From positions 32,322,954-32,386,953 of the forward strand of contig NC_062232.1 of the NCBI RefSeq assembly GCF_902686445.1: a stretch of DNA of 64,000 bases, written 5' to 3'. The notes under the pieces are model-generated. The model had not been told where the DNA came from. It made no database searches and saw only the letters and a list, made by a program, of their open reading frames with translations. Made by a program: the position numbers and the translations under genes. Shown in pieces: positions 54,937 to 64,000 of the stretch. How positions within the stretch are numbered: position 1 is the first letter of the stretch; every line of letters starts with the position of its first letter. Origin of the DNA: Sciurus carolinensis (lineage: Eukaryota > Chordata > Mammalia > Rodentia > Sciuridae).

Positions 54937-56154
54937 TTTATTCAGGCAGAGCAGAAGAAAACTACTCTGTCGGTTCAGGTAAACAATGAATTGCCACATG
55001 CTCCTTGCAGAACGGCCCCCTAATAATTGGCAGGGTTGAAAGCAGGAGCTGTTTTCTGTGGGTTCCCTCGTAGCTTCACTTTGCCCTCTGCCTTTTAGTG
55101 AAACTGGAACAAGCCATTTGGGTGGCTGTGACCAGATCTGACTGAAGAAGTGCCCAGCTGTTGCTCTTTCCTTTCTCCAGTTTTCAGTCCCCATGATGTG
55201 GACTCATTATGGCTGTGATCGTTGCTGATGACATTAATGCACTGTGCTGCTTCTCCACCACACGTGCCATCTGCTCCCATCAGCCCTGTGGGGTAAGTGG
55301 TAGGTAATTGTTTCCCATCGGTAGTCCATTTTCTCAGATAAAGGATGCGAGATTCAAAAATAAACATCCACTCTGAGTCATTGCGACAAGGCTAGTGTGG
55401 ATCTGGGGGCAGCCACCCCATCTACTGTTAGTAGTGGGCGAGGCTGCTTTCCCAGTAATTCAAGTCGAAGGGCAATTTGATTCATTAACAGTGACTCTGG
55501 GGGAGGAGGAGGTTCAGGGAGAGAGCAGAGACAAAAAAAATTCCTGAGAGTTCTTATAAACCAGCAGGGTCAATGCAAAAGAGAAGGGGAGAGATGGAGA
55601 GAGAAATTGGTGATTCATCAGCAAAGGTTGGCTTGTGGATGGGAATGAAAGATAAGAGCCTGTGTGCTTGTAGCTCTGGGAAACAATCTTGTGCTCTGGG
55701 AGCTGAGCTTTCTCACTAGCTCTGGCCACCGCTGACTCCAAGGACGACAGGGTCCAGACCAGAATTGAAATTTCAGCACGAGGGCAGGCGTGGCGGGGCT
55801 CGTCCTGAGGGTAGGCAAGCAGAGAGTTCAGGATGGGGTGCTGCCAAAGAAGAACTGAAAGCCCAGCTCCCAGAATTCATCATGGGGGAGAAACATCCTG
55901 ATTCAGTTACATCTTCCCAGACTCCCAGGGATGACCGATGGGGCTTTTGTTGTTGTTGTTAAGGAAATTGCATCCTGTGGTTCACTTTTAACCTGCTTTC
56001 CCTTAAGCATTGCCATTCGTCCTCAATTTGACCTTCACCTCCCCTCTGAGCTCATCCCCACACACATCAGTCATTTATTAAATAAATATTTATTGCAGTC
56101 CTGCCAGATGCAAGGCGCCATGCTTACTGGGAGGTTGCTATAGGCTCCTGAAGC
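54937..56154. other. Unassigned, moderately GC-rich DNA
   Basis: About 1.2 kb. A short (GTT)n run lies at 55946-55960. 55185-55300 is repeat-free and contains 'tgatgacattaatgcactgt' and the E-box-like 'cacgtgccatctgctcccat', perhaps another small regulatory element, but the case is weak. No gene. Confidence 0.35.
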
Positions 56155-56335
56155 TGGGCAGGCCCAGATCTGCCATTCGCTAGCATTGTCCTGTGCAAGG
56201 CTGTAATGGCTCTGAAGTTATGTTTCCATATCCCTACAATGGGATAACTATGCCAGTTTCCTAAGAGAATCCAGAGAATCAAATGACAGAATGTGTGCTG
56301 AACTCAGGCCGGAAGAAGAAGGGCCCTCCATAAAC
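56155..56335 (+). mobile_element. Possible MIR SINE
   Basis: 'cagatctgccattcgctagc', 'ctacaatgggataactatgc' and 'gagaatcaaatgacagaatg' loosely follow the MIR order. Diverged. Confidence 0.5.
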
Positions 56336-56599
56336 ACAGGGCTGGGATAATGAGCTTCCCTCTGGTGACACACTCCCCACATCTCCTTTCATCTTTGAGG
56401 TTCGCATGTGTCTCCTTGACCAGCTCTGACCTGCTGCCCACATCTGCTGACTCAGGCCCCAACTTCATGCCTCTTCTGCCCCACTGAGGACAGCCCCATC
56501 CCTCCTTGGACAGGGTAGAGCAGGGCTCTCCTCACAGAGCCCTCCTTGGAAGCTAGGCTGGGGTGCACCCCAGCTGCCTTCCAGTCAGGGAAGAAGACT

Positions 56600-56760
56600 C
56601 CCTAACACCAGACTTGCTCCAATCACAGCCGGGCCCGCTAATTGATTCATGTTATTTTATTTTCTGTTCTGGTAGTTAGGGCCTCTAGCAATTTTATGCA
56701 AATTTATGAACCTTATGCAAATGAGGGCATCCCTAGACTAATTGCACACAAAATGGAAGC
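56600..56760. promoter_or_regulatory. Candidate enhancer-like element with paired octamers
   Basis: Repeat-free block containing two perfect ATGCAAAT octamers (56696-56703 and 56715-56722), both preceded by TT and starting 19 bp apart. Nearby are homeodomain-like 'gctaattgattcatgttatt' and 'gactaattgcacac'. The octamer is the established binding site of POU-class factors. Function here is inferred. Confidence 0.45.
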
Positions 56761-57169
56761 TCTGTAGGCACCTCCCCCATTCAACTGTGCCCTGATTCCT
56801 TCTCATTCCTTAAATGACTTCCAAACTCCCCTGCATCCACGTGCTCCCAAGATCAGCAACCTTTGCTCCCTGAATCCCCATCCACAGGCTTCTCACTGGC
56901 CATGGTGGAATGTCTGAGGGACAGTGTGAGCCCCATTTGCAAGGGCTGGCAGCTGCCTGATATCCCAGGAAACCAAAAGTAGCCATGGGGAACATTTTAT
57001 TTTTATTTTAAGTTATTTGAACTCCGGCCAGCTTCCTCCTTCAATCTTCGCAGGCAACACCAGCCCAGAGCAGTCTGGCACCTGCCTTGGGCTCATGGAT
57101 CTGGCCTCCGTGGTTCTTTTGTTACAGGCAGGAATGTTTGTGGTCCTCCTCCTTCCAAGGGACAATTTC

Positions 57170-57358
57170 CATGCCTGTAATTCCAGTGGTTGGGGAGGCT
57201 GAGGCAGGAGGATTATGAGTTCAAAGCCAGCCTCAGCAACTTACCAAGGCCCTAAGCAACTCAGAGAGACCCTGTCTCTAAATAAAATTTTAAAAAGGGC
57301 TGGGGATGCGGCTCAGTGGTTAAGCACCCCTGGGTTCAATCCCTGGTACAAAATAAAG
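57170..57358 (+). mobile_element. MEN/B1-dID dimeric SINE, 5'-truncated
   Basis: Begins within the B1 half at 'ccatgcctgtaattccagtg', lacking roughly the first 15 bases. Continues 'gcaggaggattatgagttca', 'agagagaccctgtctctaaa', then 'gggctggggatgcggctcag' and 'gggttcaatccctggtacaa'. Confidence 0.94.
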
Positions 57359-58014
57359 AAGGTTCTGTCTTAGTTGGGGTGCCCTAGAAACAGAAGGTTA
57401 GGTAGGAATTAAGAAGTTAGCTCAAGGAGTATGCAGGGACACACTTTGAGGCAAGGAAGTGAATTTTGATATCCACCCCACCCCCGTTTAGAATTGGTCT
57501 CCAGCAGCCCCAAGGAGCAGAGGCAGTAACCTCCCACAGGCTCCCACTTGGCAGCTGGGAGAGGTGTGCCGCCCATGTGGGGCACCAGCCACATGTCCTA
57601 AAGGCATATTTCTTTGTTGAACTTACCTTTAGCCTGTCTATGAGGCAGGCATTCACATGATCCCCATTTTATAAACGCGGGCCCTCATGCTCAGGGCAGG
57701 CTGCTACCTGCTCTCCCAGCGTGCCTGGAGAACCTCCTGGGCGGAGCAGCTGGAACGGCACTCTGAACCTGAACTTGCTCAGTCTCCCACTGGCCTGTCC
57801 ACACTGTCAGTGGGCTGGATCCTTTGTCTCCACCCACTCCCAGGTCCAAGGACAGGAGGCGTGTCTTGGGAACCCTCTCATACACCTAGCTTTTCTCTAC
57901 AGCGCTCGTTCCCTCTTCTCCTTTTGTATGGAGTCTTCTTACAAAATTCCTCAGAAAGAGAAAGTGTGTGTGAGGAGGGGTGTGAATGCAGTCACAGGAG
58001 ACAAGTAGAGTCAA
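57359..58014. other. Unassigned DNA
   Basis: About 650 bases. 57370-57590 may be an old LTR ('gttggggtgccctagaaaca' opening); a MIR-like scrap 'ccccattttataaacgcggg' is at 57662. Neither is strong. Confidence 0.35.
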
Positions 58015-58197
58015 AGACTTTCTACCCTCCTGCCCTCTTCCTTTCTGTCCCTGTCCTCTCCCCTCTGACCCACTTCCCTTCCCCCTCCTAATTTCCCCCT
58101 CAGCGCTTCCTTTCCCCTTCTTTCCTTCATCTTCTTATTCCCTTCCTTCTTTCTCAACACCTTTATCTCTTCACCCTCCACCCCTGCCTCTTAGAAG
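58015..58197 (+). repeat. Long pyrimidine-rich tract
   Basis: About 180 bases overwhelmingly C/T ('ctgccctcttcctttctgtc', 'cctttccccttctttccttc') with only scattered A/G. Possible intramolecular triplex former on supercoiled DNA. The 91-codon frame through it (PLPFPLLISPSALPFPFF) is low complexity. Confidence 0.88.
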
Positions 58198-58958
58198 ACT
58201 GCCACCTTCACCTCAGCCTCCAGCCCCAGATGAGCCAAGGTCCGTTCCCAGAGCAGATTAGCGAGAGAGCCACATGGTGCAGAGAGCTTGGGGGAGGTGG
58301 CCTTTCACATCAGTGCGCTGGGTTTCGGGAAAGTGTCCTTGTGCTTCCCTGCCTGCTGAGGGACTGGAGGCAAGAAAGGAGTCCGGGTTGCTGGCTTTCA
58401 GAGGCCGGACTGAGTAGCATGCCGTACTGGGATCCACCTCCGAGTGGCAGTCTCGCCGGGACAGGGTGAAAATCAGGAGTTGGGTGGAAGGAGATGGAGT
58501 TGGGAGATCCATGGGAACAGCCTGCTGCCAGGCAACCCAACACACAGAATAATTAAAGGATGAAAGCTTTGCAGACCCGCACCTCTGCCAGAATAGAAAA
58601 GGAAACCATGTTGTGTGATGCGGGAGTTTCACAGCCTGAACAGGAAGCAAGGCCCTGGGTCTTCATGCACTTAGGGTCTCCTTTTCCACAGGAAACCCCT
58701 AGCCCAGTGCCCTTCCCAGCTTCCCCTCTGCCCACCCCTCTGGAACTTCTTCATTACTGAGCCCCAACTTTCTTCATTTCCTCCTTCTTTTTGAGAACCC
58801 TTTCTTTTGAGTTTTATTTCCTGGTTCCATGGTTGGAACCTGTCTATTCAGAGTTCAATCTTATCTCTAAGAACAGCTTCCATTCCTGAAGCATTCATAG
58901 TTTAATTTCTTTCATGTGAATTTACTCTGGTACATTATAACTAGAAACAGCCACATAA
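58198..58958. other. Unassigned DNA
   Basis: About 760 bases. A 130-codon minus frame (58258-58650) overlaps others in antisense and has no family resemblance. Confidence 0.35.
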
Positions 58959-59029
58959 GGATGTTCAGGTGTGCACTGCACAAGAGCTCTACCTTTAAAG
59001 GAACAACTGTTTAAATGGGAAAGATGTGC
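58959..59029 (+). repeat. Direct repeat, copy 1
   Basis: 'atgttcaggtgtgcactgca' followed by 'caagagctctacctttaaag' resembles copy 2 at 59549-59623. The pair brackets an MLT1-like LTR. Confidence 0.7.
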
Positions 59030-59059
59030 TAACTCATGAGAATGCCAAAGAAGATATGG

Positions 59060-59455
59060 AGATGTTAGACCTCCTGGCCAAATCTAGAAACAGTGAAGGA
59101 GATGCCCATTCTCTCCGTACTGAAATCCACGGGACTTTCACGTGCTCACAAAACCATGCATATAACACAAGTAGAGCCTCCAAGAGCACAGGCACAAGTC
59201 AGCCTTCTTGTGTGACTGGACTTCCTCATTCTTGCTCTTCTGTCTTTGTAAAGCAGCCTGCTGGAGAATGAGATAAGTGAAGTAGAGCTGAATTAGCTCC
59301 AGGAGGCTATCAAAATCACTAAAGCCTCTTAGCTGATGTACAGTTCACCACAGCACAGGAGCAAACTAAGCTGAGTGCAGCTCATATTGGTAGAACCACA
59401 TAAGCCACTATACTTCGGAATGTTTGTTACACAGTCTATCTGACTGATGCAGGGA
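59060..59455 (+). mobile_element. MLT1-type MaLR LTR
   Basis: 'cagcctgctggagaatgaga', 'gtgaagtagagctgaattag', 'ctccaggaggctatcaaaat', 'cataagccactatacttcgg', 'aatgtttgttacacagtcta', 'tctgactgatgcagg' match the 3' half of an MLT1 LTR. The 5' half is weak. Confidence 0.65.
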
Positions 59456-59548
59456 ACAATGGGAAGTTTTTACTAGAAAAAGCTAGAAAAAAGTAGCAAA
59501 AGGGTTGGATGTCTCAATTTGAACAATAGCTCAACAGAGTAGGGATGG

Positions 59549-59623
59549 CAAACATGTTCTGGTTGTGCATTGCACAAGAGTTCTGCATTTGAAGGAAGTA
59601 CTATAAATATGGGAGCTGTGTGC
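59549..59623 (+). repeat. Direct repeat, copy 2
   Basis: 'catgttctggttgtgcattg' and 'cacaagagttctgcatttga' correspond to copy 1 at 58959-59029, about 590 bp upstream. Confidence 0.7.
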
Positions 59624-59699
59624 ATGGCTCCCTTGAGACTCTCCAGCTTGCAAAGTCCCTTCTTGTTTTTCATAAAACATATCTGGGAAATTGGGTAGG

Positions 59700-59840
59700 C
59701 AGCAATTTTATTCCCATTTGTCAGATGAGAAAACTGAGTCTCAGATACGTTTCATGAGTTGGCTGAGAAGCTAGTAAGGAATGAAGCCAAGACTGTGGCT
59801 GGACTGTTTGACCCTGGCCCCATGCTTTTGGCACTGCTCT
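59700..59840 (-). mobile_element. MIR SINE
   Basis: Antisense: 'ttattcccatttgtcagatg', 'agaaaactgagtctcagata', 'gagaagctagtaaggaatga', 'agccaagactgtggctggac'. Confidence 0.8.
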
Positions 59841-60174
59841 ATGCTGGAAACAGCATTTGTAGAAATGGGGATTGAAGGGACAGGTACTGCTGCTTGGGGG
59901 CAGGGAGGTATAACAGAGGGGCAGATGGGAAAGCTCCTAAATGAGCATTCCTGGAATGGACAGGAGGAGCTGAGTAAACCTGAAATTAGGATGTGAATGT
60001 CCTGGGGAAACAAGAAGAGGAGAGCGTGGACTCTGTAGAACAGAGGGCTAGACCTGCAGGTTCCCTAGGACTTATTCTTAGGCTTCTATTGCTGCCAGGC
60101 AACAGTTGTCCCAGCCTCCTCCTGAGGAATTTTCCCCATTCAGGGAAACTGACCAGAGAGTATAATGTCATCCT

Positions 60175-60350
60175 TGTGATAGCACCACGTGTCTGGCATT
60201 GCATTAACTTTCCCCATTTTACAGATGAGGAAACTGAGGCGCACTGAAAAATGTGTCCCATAGCTGACAAGTTGTAGAGCCAGGTTCCAAATGCAGGGGT
60301 TCTGGCTTCAGAATCTGGGCCCTTAACTACCACACTGGCAATGACCTCTC
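60175..60350 (-). mobile_element. MIR SINE
   Basis: Antisense with very clear core: 'aactttccccattttacaga', 'tgaggaaactgaggcgcact', 'gacaagttgtagagccaggt', 'atctgggcccttaactacca'. Confidence 0.88.
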
Positions 60351-60869
60351 TGTGCTTAGCGTTTTGCTGTTCAGGATGTTCCAAGAGACTCAAAGGAAGG
60401 ATGAAAAAAGAGTGTGGGACCAGCACCTAAATCGGTAGCCATGGAGGCAACCCCATTTCCCTGGGGATCCATCAAAGCTGTCAGTTTCTCTCTGCATTTT
60501 CCTGTATCTCTGGAGGCCCAATGATTCTGGCCACACCTCCAATGATCAGAAACCGATTTTCCCAGGGCTGGGGAGAAGAACATGCATCTCTTCTTCCTGG
60601 TGCATGTCCTGGGAGTCACACCCCCTACCACCACTGTATTGACCTCATGCATGGTCCTCGCAGCCCTCCCAGCCCTGTGAATGACAGCACAACCTACAAT
60701 CACTGACCCTCGTGGCACCATCACCTCTGTAATGGGACAACTGGGAAGAGCCCCGACAGGTGTGGCTTTACTGTAAAGGAAAATCACGTCCTTGGTATTT
60801 CTCCAAGAGTGGGGCCAAGAACAGACACCTTCCAAGATCCCATCTGGTTTAGATGACAGTGACAATCAC
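60351..60869. other. Unassigned DNA
   Basis: A minus-strand frame of 164 codons (60371-60865, ATG at its right end) covers this interval. It reads 'ITEVMVPRGSVIVGCAVIHR...'. I recognise no domain and see no poly(A) or frameshifted homology typical of a processed pseudogene, so I do not call a gene. Confidence 0.4.
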
Positions 60870-60890
60870 AGCCATTTGTTGAGGCTGTCC

Positions 60891-60906
60891 TCCATTCCAG
60901 ACTCTT
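60891..60906 (+). repeat. Target-site duplication, left copy
   Basis: tccattccagactctt, identical over 16 bases to 62334-62349. Brackets the L1 insertion. Confidence 0.95.
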
Positions 60907-60910
60907 TTTT

Positions 60911-61064
60911 CAACTGCAAGTTCTTTTAATGTTTCCTTCAAAACACAGTCTGGTTCAGTCACAAAACACTATACACCTTTTCTCAACTAGTGCCTCCACC
61001 AAGACCACAGGATTATTCTGACACATAAGCCCTTCCTCCTACTCCCCACCTCTGGAAACACGTT
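60911..61064 (-). other. Putative 3'-transduced segment of the L1
   Basis: Lies between the apparent L1 3'UTR end and the terminal A-tail, yet inside the target duplication, so it arrived with the L1. It contains ATTAAA 14 bases before the A-run. Expected when L1 transcription reads past its own weak signal into flanking DNA. Alternative: an unfamiliar extended L1 3'UTR variant. Confidence 0.65.
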
Positions 61065-61374
61065 TTATTATTATTTTGATTCATTGTACCCAAATGGGGT
61101 ACAACTTTCGTTTCTCTGGTTGTACATGAAGTAGAGTCACACCCTTTGCCTAATCATACATGTACATAGCGTAATGATGTTTGTCTCATTCTGTTATCTT
61201 TCCTTCCCTCTGCCCCCTCCCCCCTCTCATTTTCCTCTACACAATCCATCCTTCCTCCATTCTTGCCTCCCCCAACCCCCATTATGTGTCATCATCCGCT
61301 TATCAGAGAAATCATTTGGCCTTTGCTTTTTGGGATTGACTTACTTCACTTAGCATGATATTCTCCAAATCCAT

Positions 61375-61890
61375 CTATTTTCCTGCAAATGCCATAATTT
61401 TATTCTTCTTTATGGCTGAATAATATTCCATTGTGTATATATACCACATTTTCTTTATCCATTCATCAATTGAAGGACATCTAGGTTGGTTCCACAATCT
61501 GGCTATTGTGAATTGAGCAGCTATGAACATTGTTGTGGCTGCATCTCTGTAGTATGCTGATTTTGAGTCCTTTGGGTATAGACCAAGGAGTGGGATAGCT
61601 GGGTCAAATGGTGGTTCCATTCCAAGCTTTCTGAGGAATCTCCATACTGCTTTCCAGAGTAGCTGCACTAATTTGCAGCCCCACCAGCAATGTATGAGTG
61701 TCCATTTTTCCCCACATTCTCGCCAACACCTATTGTTGCTTGTGTTCTTGATAATCGCCATTCTAATTGGGGTGAGATGGAATCTTAGGGTAGTTTTGAT
61801 TTGCATTTCTCTTATTACTAGAGCTGTTGAACATTTTTTCATATATCTGTTGATTGCTTGTAGATCCTCTTCTTTGAAATGTCTGTTCAT
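61375..61890 (-). pseudogene. L1 ORF2 C-terminal remnant
   Basis: 171-codon open stretch of L1 ORF2p, downstream of the reverse-transcriptase domain. Recognisable landmarks: '[20 protein letters not shown]', '[20 protein letters not shown]', '[20 protein letters not shown]', '[20 protein letters not shown]' and '[16 protein letters not shown]'. The first methionine is internal: the same frame is open further upstream ([13 protein letters not shown]), and the real ORF2 start is lost by 5' truncation. It ends at a TAG (61375-61377) where related L1 copies carry a tryptophan codon. Established role of the parent protein: endonuclease/reverse transcriptase for retrotransposition. This fragment lacks both enzymatic domains. 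Confidence 0.9.
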
Positions 61891-62333
61891 TTCCTTAGCC
61901 CATTTGTTGATTGGGTTATTTGTATTCTTGGTGTAGAGTTGTTTGAGTTCTTTATAGATTCTGGAGATTAGTGCTCTATCTGAAGTAAGTGTGGCAAAGA
62001 TTTTCTCCCACTCTGTAGGCTCTCTCTTTGCATTGCTGATAGTTTCCTTTGCTGAGAAAAAGCTTTTTAGTTTGAATCTATCCCATTTATTGATTCCTGC
62101 TTTTATTTCTTATGCTTTGGGAGTCCTGTTAAGGAAGTCTGGTCCTAAGCTGACATGATGAAGATTCAGACCTACTTTTTCTTCTATAAGATGCAGGGTC
62201 TCTGGTCTAATTCTGAGGTCCTTGATCTATTGTGAGTTGAGTTTTGTGCAGAGAGATAGGGGTTTAGTTTCATTCTGCTGCATGTGGATTTCCAGTTTTC
62301 CCAGCACTATTTGTTGAAGAGGCTATCTTTTCT

Positions 62334-62349
62334 TCCATTCCAGACTCTT
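62334..62349 (+). repeat. Target-site duplication, right copy
   Basis: tccattccagactctt, identical to 60891-60906; the L1 5' junction lies immediately to its left. Confidence 0.95.
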
Positions 62350-62522
62350 GAAGAACATTTTTGCTCATCTTTGCAGCCCTTCTAAAGGATGAATAACATA
62401 CTCTTCACTTTAGAGAGAGACAAACTAAGACTTAGAGACGTTAAGTGACCTCCTGGCTCAAGGTTCCACAGGAAGTCTACTTGACTCCTGGTTCTCTACT
62501 TTCCCCACATCATGGCCTCCTG

Positions 62523-63410
62523 ATGGAGGTCCAAGGGGAATTATGGTGTCTTCCTCTTTGTCACCTCCCACTCTGCTGACCTGACCCTGAACAGAGGCTC
62601 CATATCCCCCCACGGCCTTTCACACTGATGTTCCTCTCCATCTCCTGCCCACTTCCTTCCTTGCTTACATTTCCAAAAGCTCCAGCTCCACTTTCTGCTA
62701 CCACAGGCCCAGTCAAAGCCTGAAGGAGGAACAGTTGGGACAGCAGAGGGAGAGGTCCCACTCCCCAGGCTCCACCTTCCTCCCCACTCTGATTCAATTA
62801 GCATTGCCACTGCTGCAACACAAGCAAACTGTAAGAACCCAGGACACCTGGACACAGCACATGTGTGGGTGAGTGAGTGAGTGTGTGTGCAGCTTGCACG
62901 TGAGCATTGACTGTGGAAAGTACATGTGTGTGTTCCAATGGGTGTGCCCATACAAGTATGTGTGCATAATAGTGTCCCGTATGTGTGCACGATGGTGAGT
63001 GTGCACACTCTTCTCTTGATCAGGGGCCAGAAGAGCTTTTAGAGTCAGAAAACTGGGTGGCTGAGATGTGCGCCCACCCCAGGCTCAAAGGACTTTGTCC
63101 AGTCGCTGTCAGGACTAAGCAGTGAGGCTTTGGGACCCTTCACAGTGGAGGTATATTTTGTCCTCTTGGAGTATCAAGAAGGGGTCAGAATGACAAAAAG
63201 GTACGGGAGGGTTGCTGGAGGCAGAATTCCACTAGGGGTAACTGGGGGGAGGAAGAGACCATTTTGACCCAGGAGTAATGAGAAATTGGCAATCTTTCCC
63301 ACCCACATCCCAGGGTGATCCTCGTCACTTTTGATTTCTGGGACCTTGGAGAAAGAAGAATGGTGCTGGAGAGGGACATTGTTAAGAGGACATCAAGTAG
63401 CAGTCTAAGT
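62523..63410. other. Unassigned DNA with degenerate TG-rich patch
   Basis: 62858-63006 is enriched in TG/CA words ('gtgagtgagtgagtgtgtgt', 'acatgtgtgtgttccaatgg') but heavily interrupted. A 155-codon minus frame runs through it (CTHTCMGTPIGTHTC) and is compositional. No gene supported. Confidence 0.45.
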
Positions 63411-63644
63411 TTTTTTATTTCTTTCTTTCTAAGTTTTTTTCTTTCTTTTCTTTCTGGGATTGAACCTAGTAGTGCTTAATCACTGAGCCACATTCCCAGC
63501 CCTTTTTAATGTTTTATTTAGAGATAGGGTCTCACTGAGTTGCTTAGGACCTCACAAAGTTGCTGAGGCTGGCCTAGAACCTGCAATCCTCCTGCCTCGG
63601 CCTCCTGAGCTGCTGAGATTACAGGTACATGTCACCACTCCTAG
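63411..63644 (-). mobile_element. MEN/B1-dID dimeric SINE
   Basis: Antisense: T/C-rich tail (63411-63455), ID half 'gggattgaacctagtagtgc', 'cactgagccacattcccagc', then B1 half 'gggtctcactgagttgctta', 'aagttgctgaggctggccta', 'gagattacaggtacatgtca'. Flanks share an agcag...tctaagtt duplication. Confidence 0.94.
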
Positions 63645-64000
63645 CAGCCATCTAAGTTCTTAATGAAGACTTTGACTCTGGCCTCCATGTTAGTTGGGTC
63701 AGCCTGAAACTGAGAAAAGGCGTGGTGAGAAAGACCAATCATCATGTCCTAGGATGACCCACATGGTATAAGGACTGGTTCCCAAAGGCCGTGCATGGGG
63801 GAACCTCTCTGTGTGGTCCAAACCCCAGTGCTACCTCCTATTCCTGGTGAGCAGGCTGTGTTCTCATAAGGGGTGCCCTCTGCAAAGCAGGGGTGAGGAA
63901 TCCTGTTCCTGCTGGGGTACTGAGAGATTACGTTCAGGGCATATCAATCTCTTTCCCAGCATACTTATGTGCTAAGAACAGGCAACCTGAGTGCCTGGGA
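63645..64000. other. Unassigned DNA to the window end
   Basis: About 350 bases after the last SINE with no repeat, exon or regulatory motif I can support. Confidence 0.35.

Larger units (their letters stand above)
60907..62333 (-). mobile_element. 5'-truncated sciurid-type L1 with putative 3' transduction
   Basis: Antisense L1. From right (5') to left (3'): truncated ORF2 DNA (62333 to 61375), the ORF2 end and 3'UTR to about 61065 (ending as 'caatgaatcaaaataataat' plus aaa on the minus strand), then about 150 bases that do not look like L1, an ATTAAA signal (60925-60930) and a short A run (60907-60910). A perfect 16-bp target duplication flanks the whole. Protein-level similarity to L1 ORF2 is high for its length, so it is the least decayed LINE here. 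It cannot move by itself. Confidence 0.93.
60870..62522 (-). mobile_element. MIR SINE, split by an L1 insertion
   Basis: Left scrap 60870-60906 ('catttgttgaggctgtcctc') and right part 62334-62522 ('gagagagacaaactaagact', 'tagagacgttaagtgacctc', 'gactcctggttctctacttt') form one antisense MIR when the intervening L1 is removed. The L1 is therefore younger than the MIR. Confidence 0.65.

Noticed and set aside
61375..61890. Intact L1 ORF2 able to act in trans
   Set aside because: The copy is 5'-truncated, lacks the endonuclease and most reverse-transcriptase DNA, and stops early at a TAG in place of a conserved tryptophan codon.
1..64000. CRISPR array, phage, integron or operon-like organisation
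   Set aside because: No regularly spaced repeats, no dense same-strand ORFs and no ribosome-binding pattern. SINE, LINE and LTR content shows mammalian nuclear DNA.

Overview
The window looks like nuclear DNA from a squirrel-family rodent (Sciuridae: marmot, ground squirrel, tree squirrel). The key evidence is the SINE set. There are eight dimeric B1-plus-ID elements of the MEN/B1-dID type, in which a B1-like left half ending near 'ccctgtctctaaataaaat' is joined to a right half 'gggctggggatgtggctcagtggtta...'. There are also eight monomeric tRNA-derived ID elements. I found no Alu and no obvious mouse/rat B2 or B4. Two L1 3' ends have the GA-rich 3'UTR style I associate with sciurids, and MaLR LTRs are frequent. 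All family names come from recognition by eye; no database search was run.

I find no host protein-coding gene, no conventional tRNA or rRNA gene, no CRISPR array and no prokaryotic feature. The longest host-DNA reading frames (about 100-190 codons) match no family I know and lie in repeats, microsatellites or GC-rich non-coding sequence. The only coding sequence I recognise belongs to retrotransposons. The window is best read as intergenic or intronic DNA.

Layout. 1-3955: an old L1M LINE (+) whose ORF1 end, intergenic part and ORF2 remain in order, carrying four younger insertions and a large internal deletion. 3956-8480: a MIR split by a MER5A, a MaLR LTR and unassigned AT-rich DNA. 8480-12720: two L1M fragments in opposite orientation. 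12720-23450: MLT1, MIR, L1M tails, two TG microsatellites and a MaLR LTR split by a MEN SINE. 23450-29925: a MER2 transposon, L1M 3' ends in both directions, and two MLT1-type LTRs each inserted into an older LINE. 30000-41575: a cluster of three ID SINEs, MLT1 LTRs, MIRs, a large imperfect inverted repeat (37.5/39.0 kb) and a rodent-type MaLR solo LTR. 41575-64000: by eye more GC-rich with fewer LINEs.

Two parts of the right side stand out. First, 46.1-48.9 kb holds long stretches without recognisable repeats that are rich in TAAT/ATTA homeodomain-like cores and retain CpGs; this looks like a cluster of conserved non-coding (enhancer-type) elements, with a smaller candidate at 56.6-56.76 kb carrying two octamer sites. 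Second, 60,891-62,349 is a 5'-truncated sciurid-type L1 flanked by a 16-bp target-site duplication, inserted into an older MIR, with about 150 bp of apparently non-L1 sequence at its 3' end followed by ATTAAA and a short A-tail. That is the signature of 3' transduction. I see no undescribed biological system; the most informative content is repeat history and candidate regulatory DNA.
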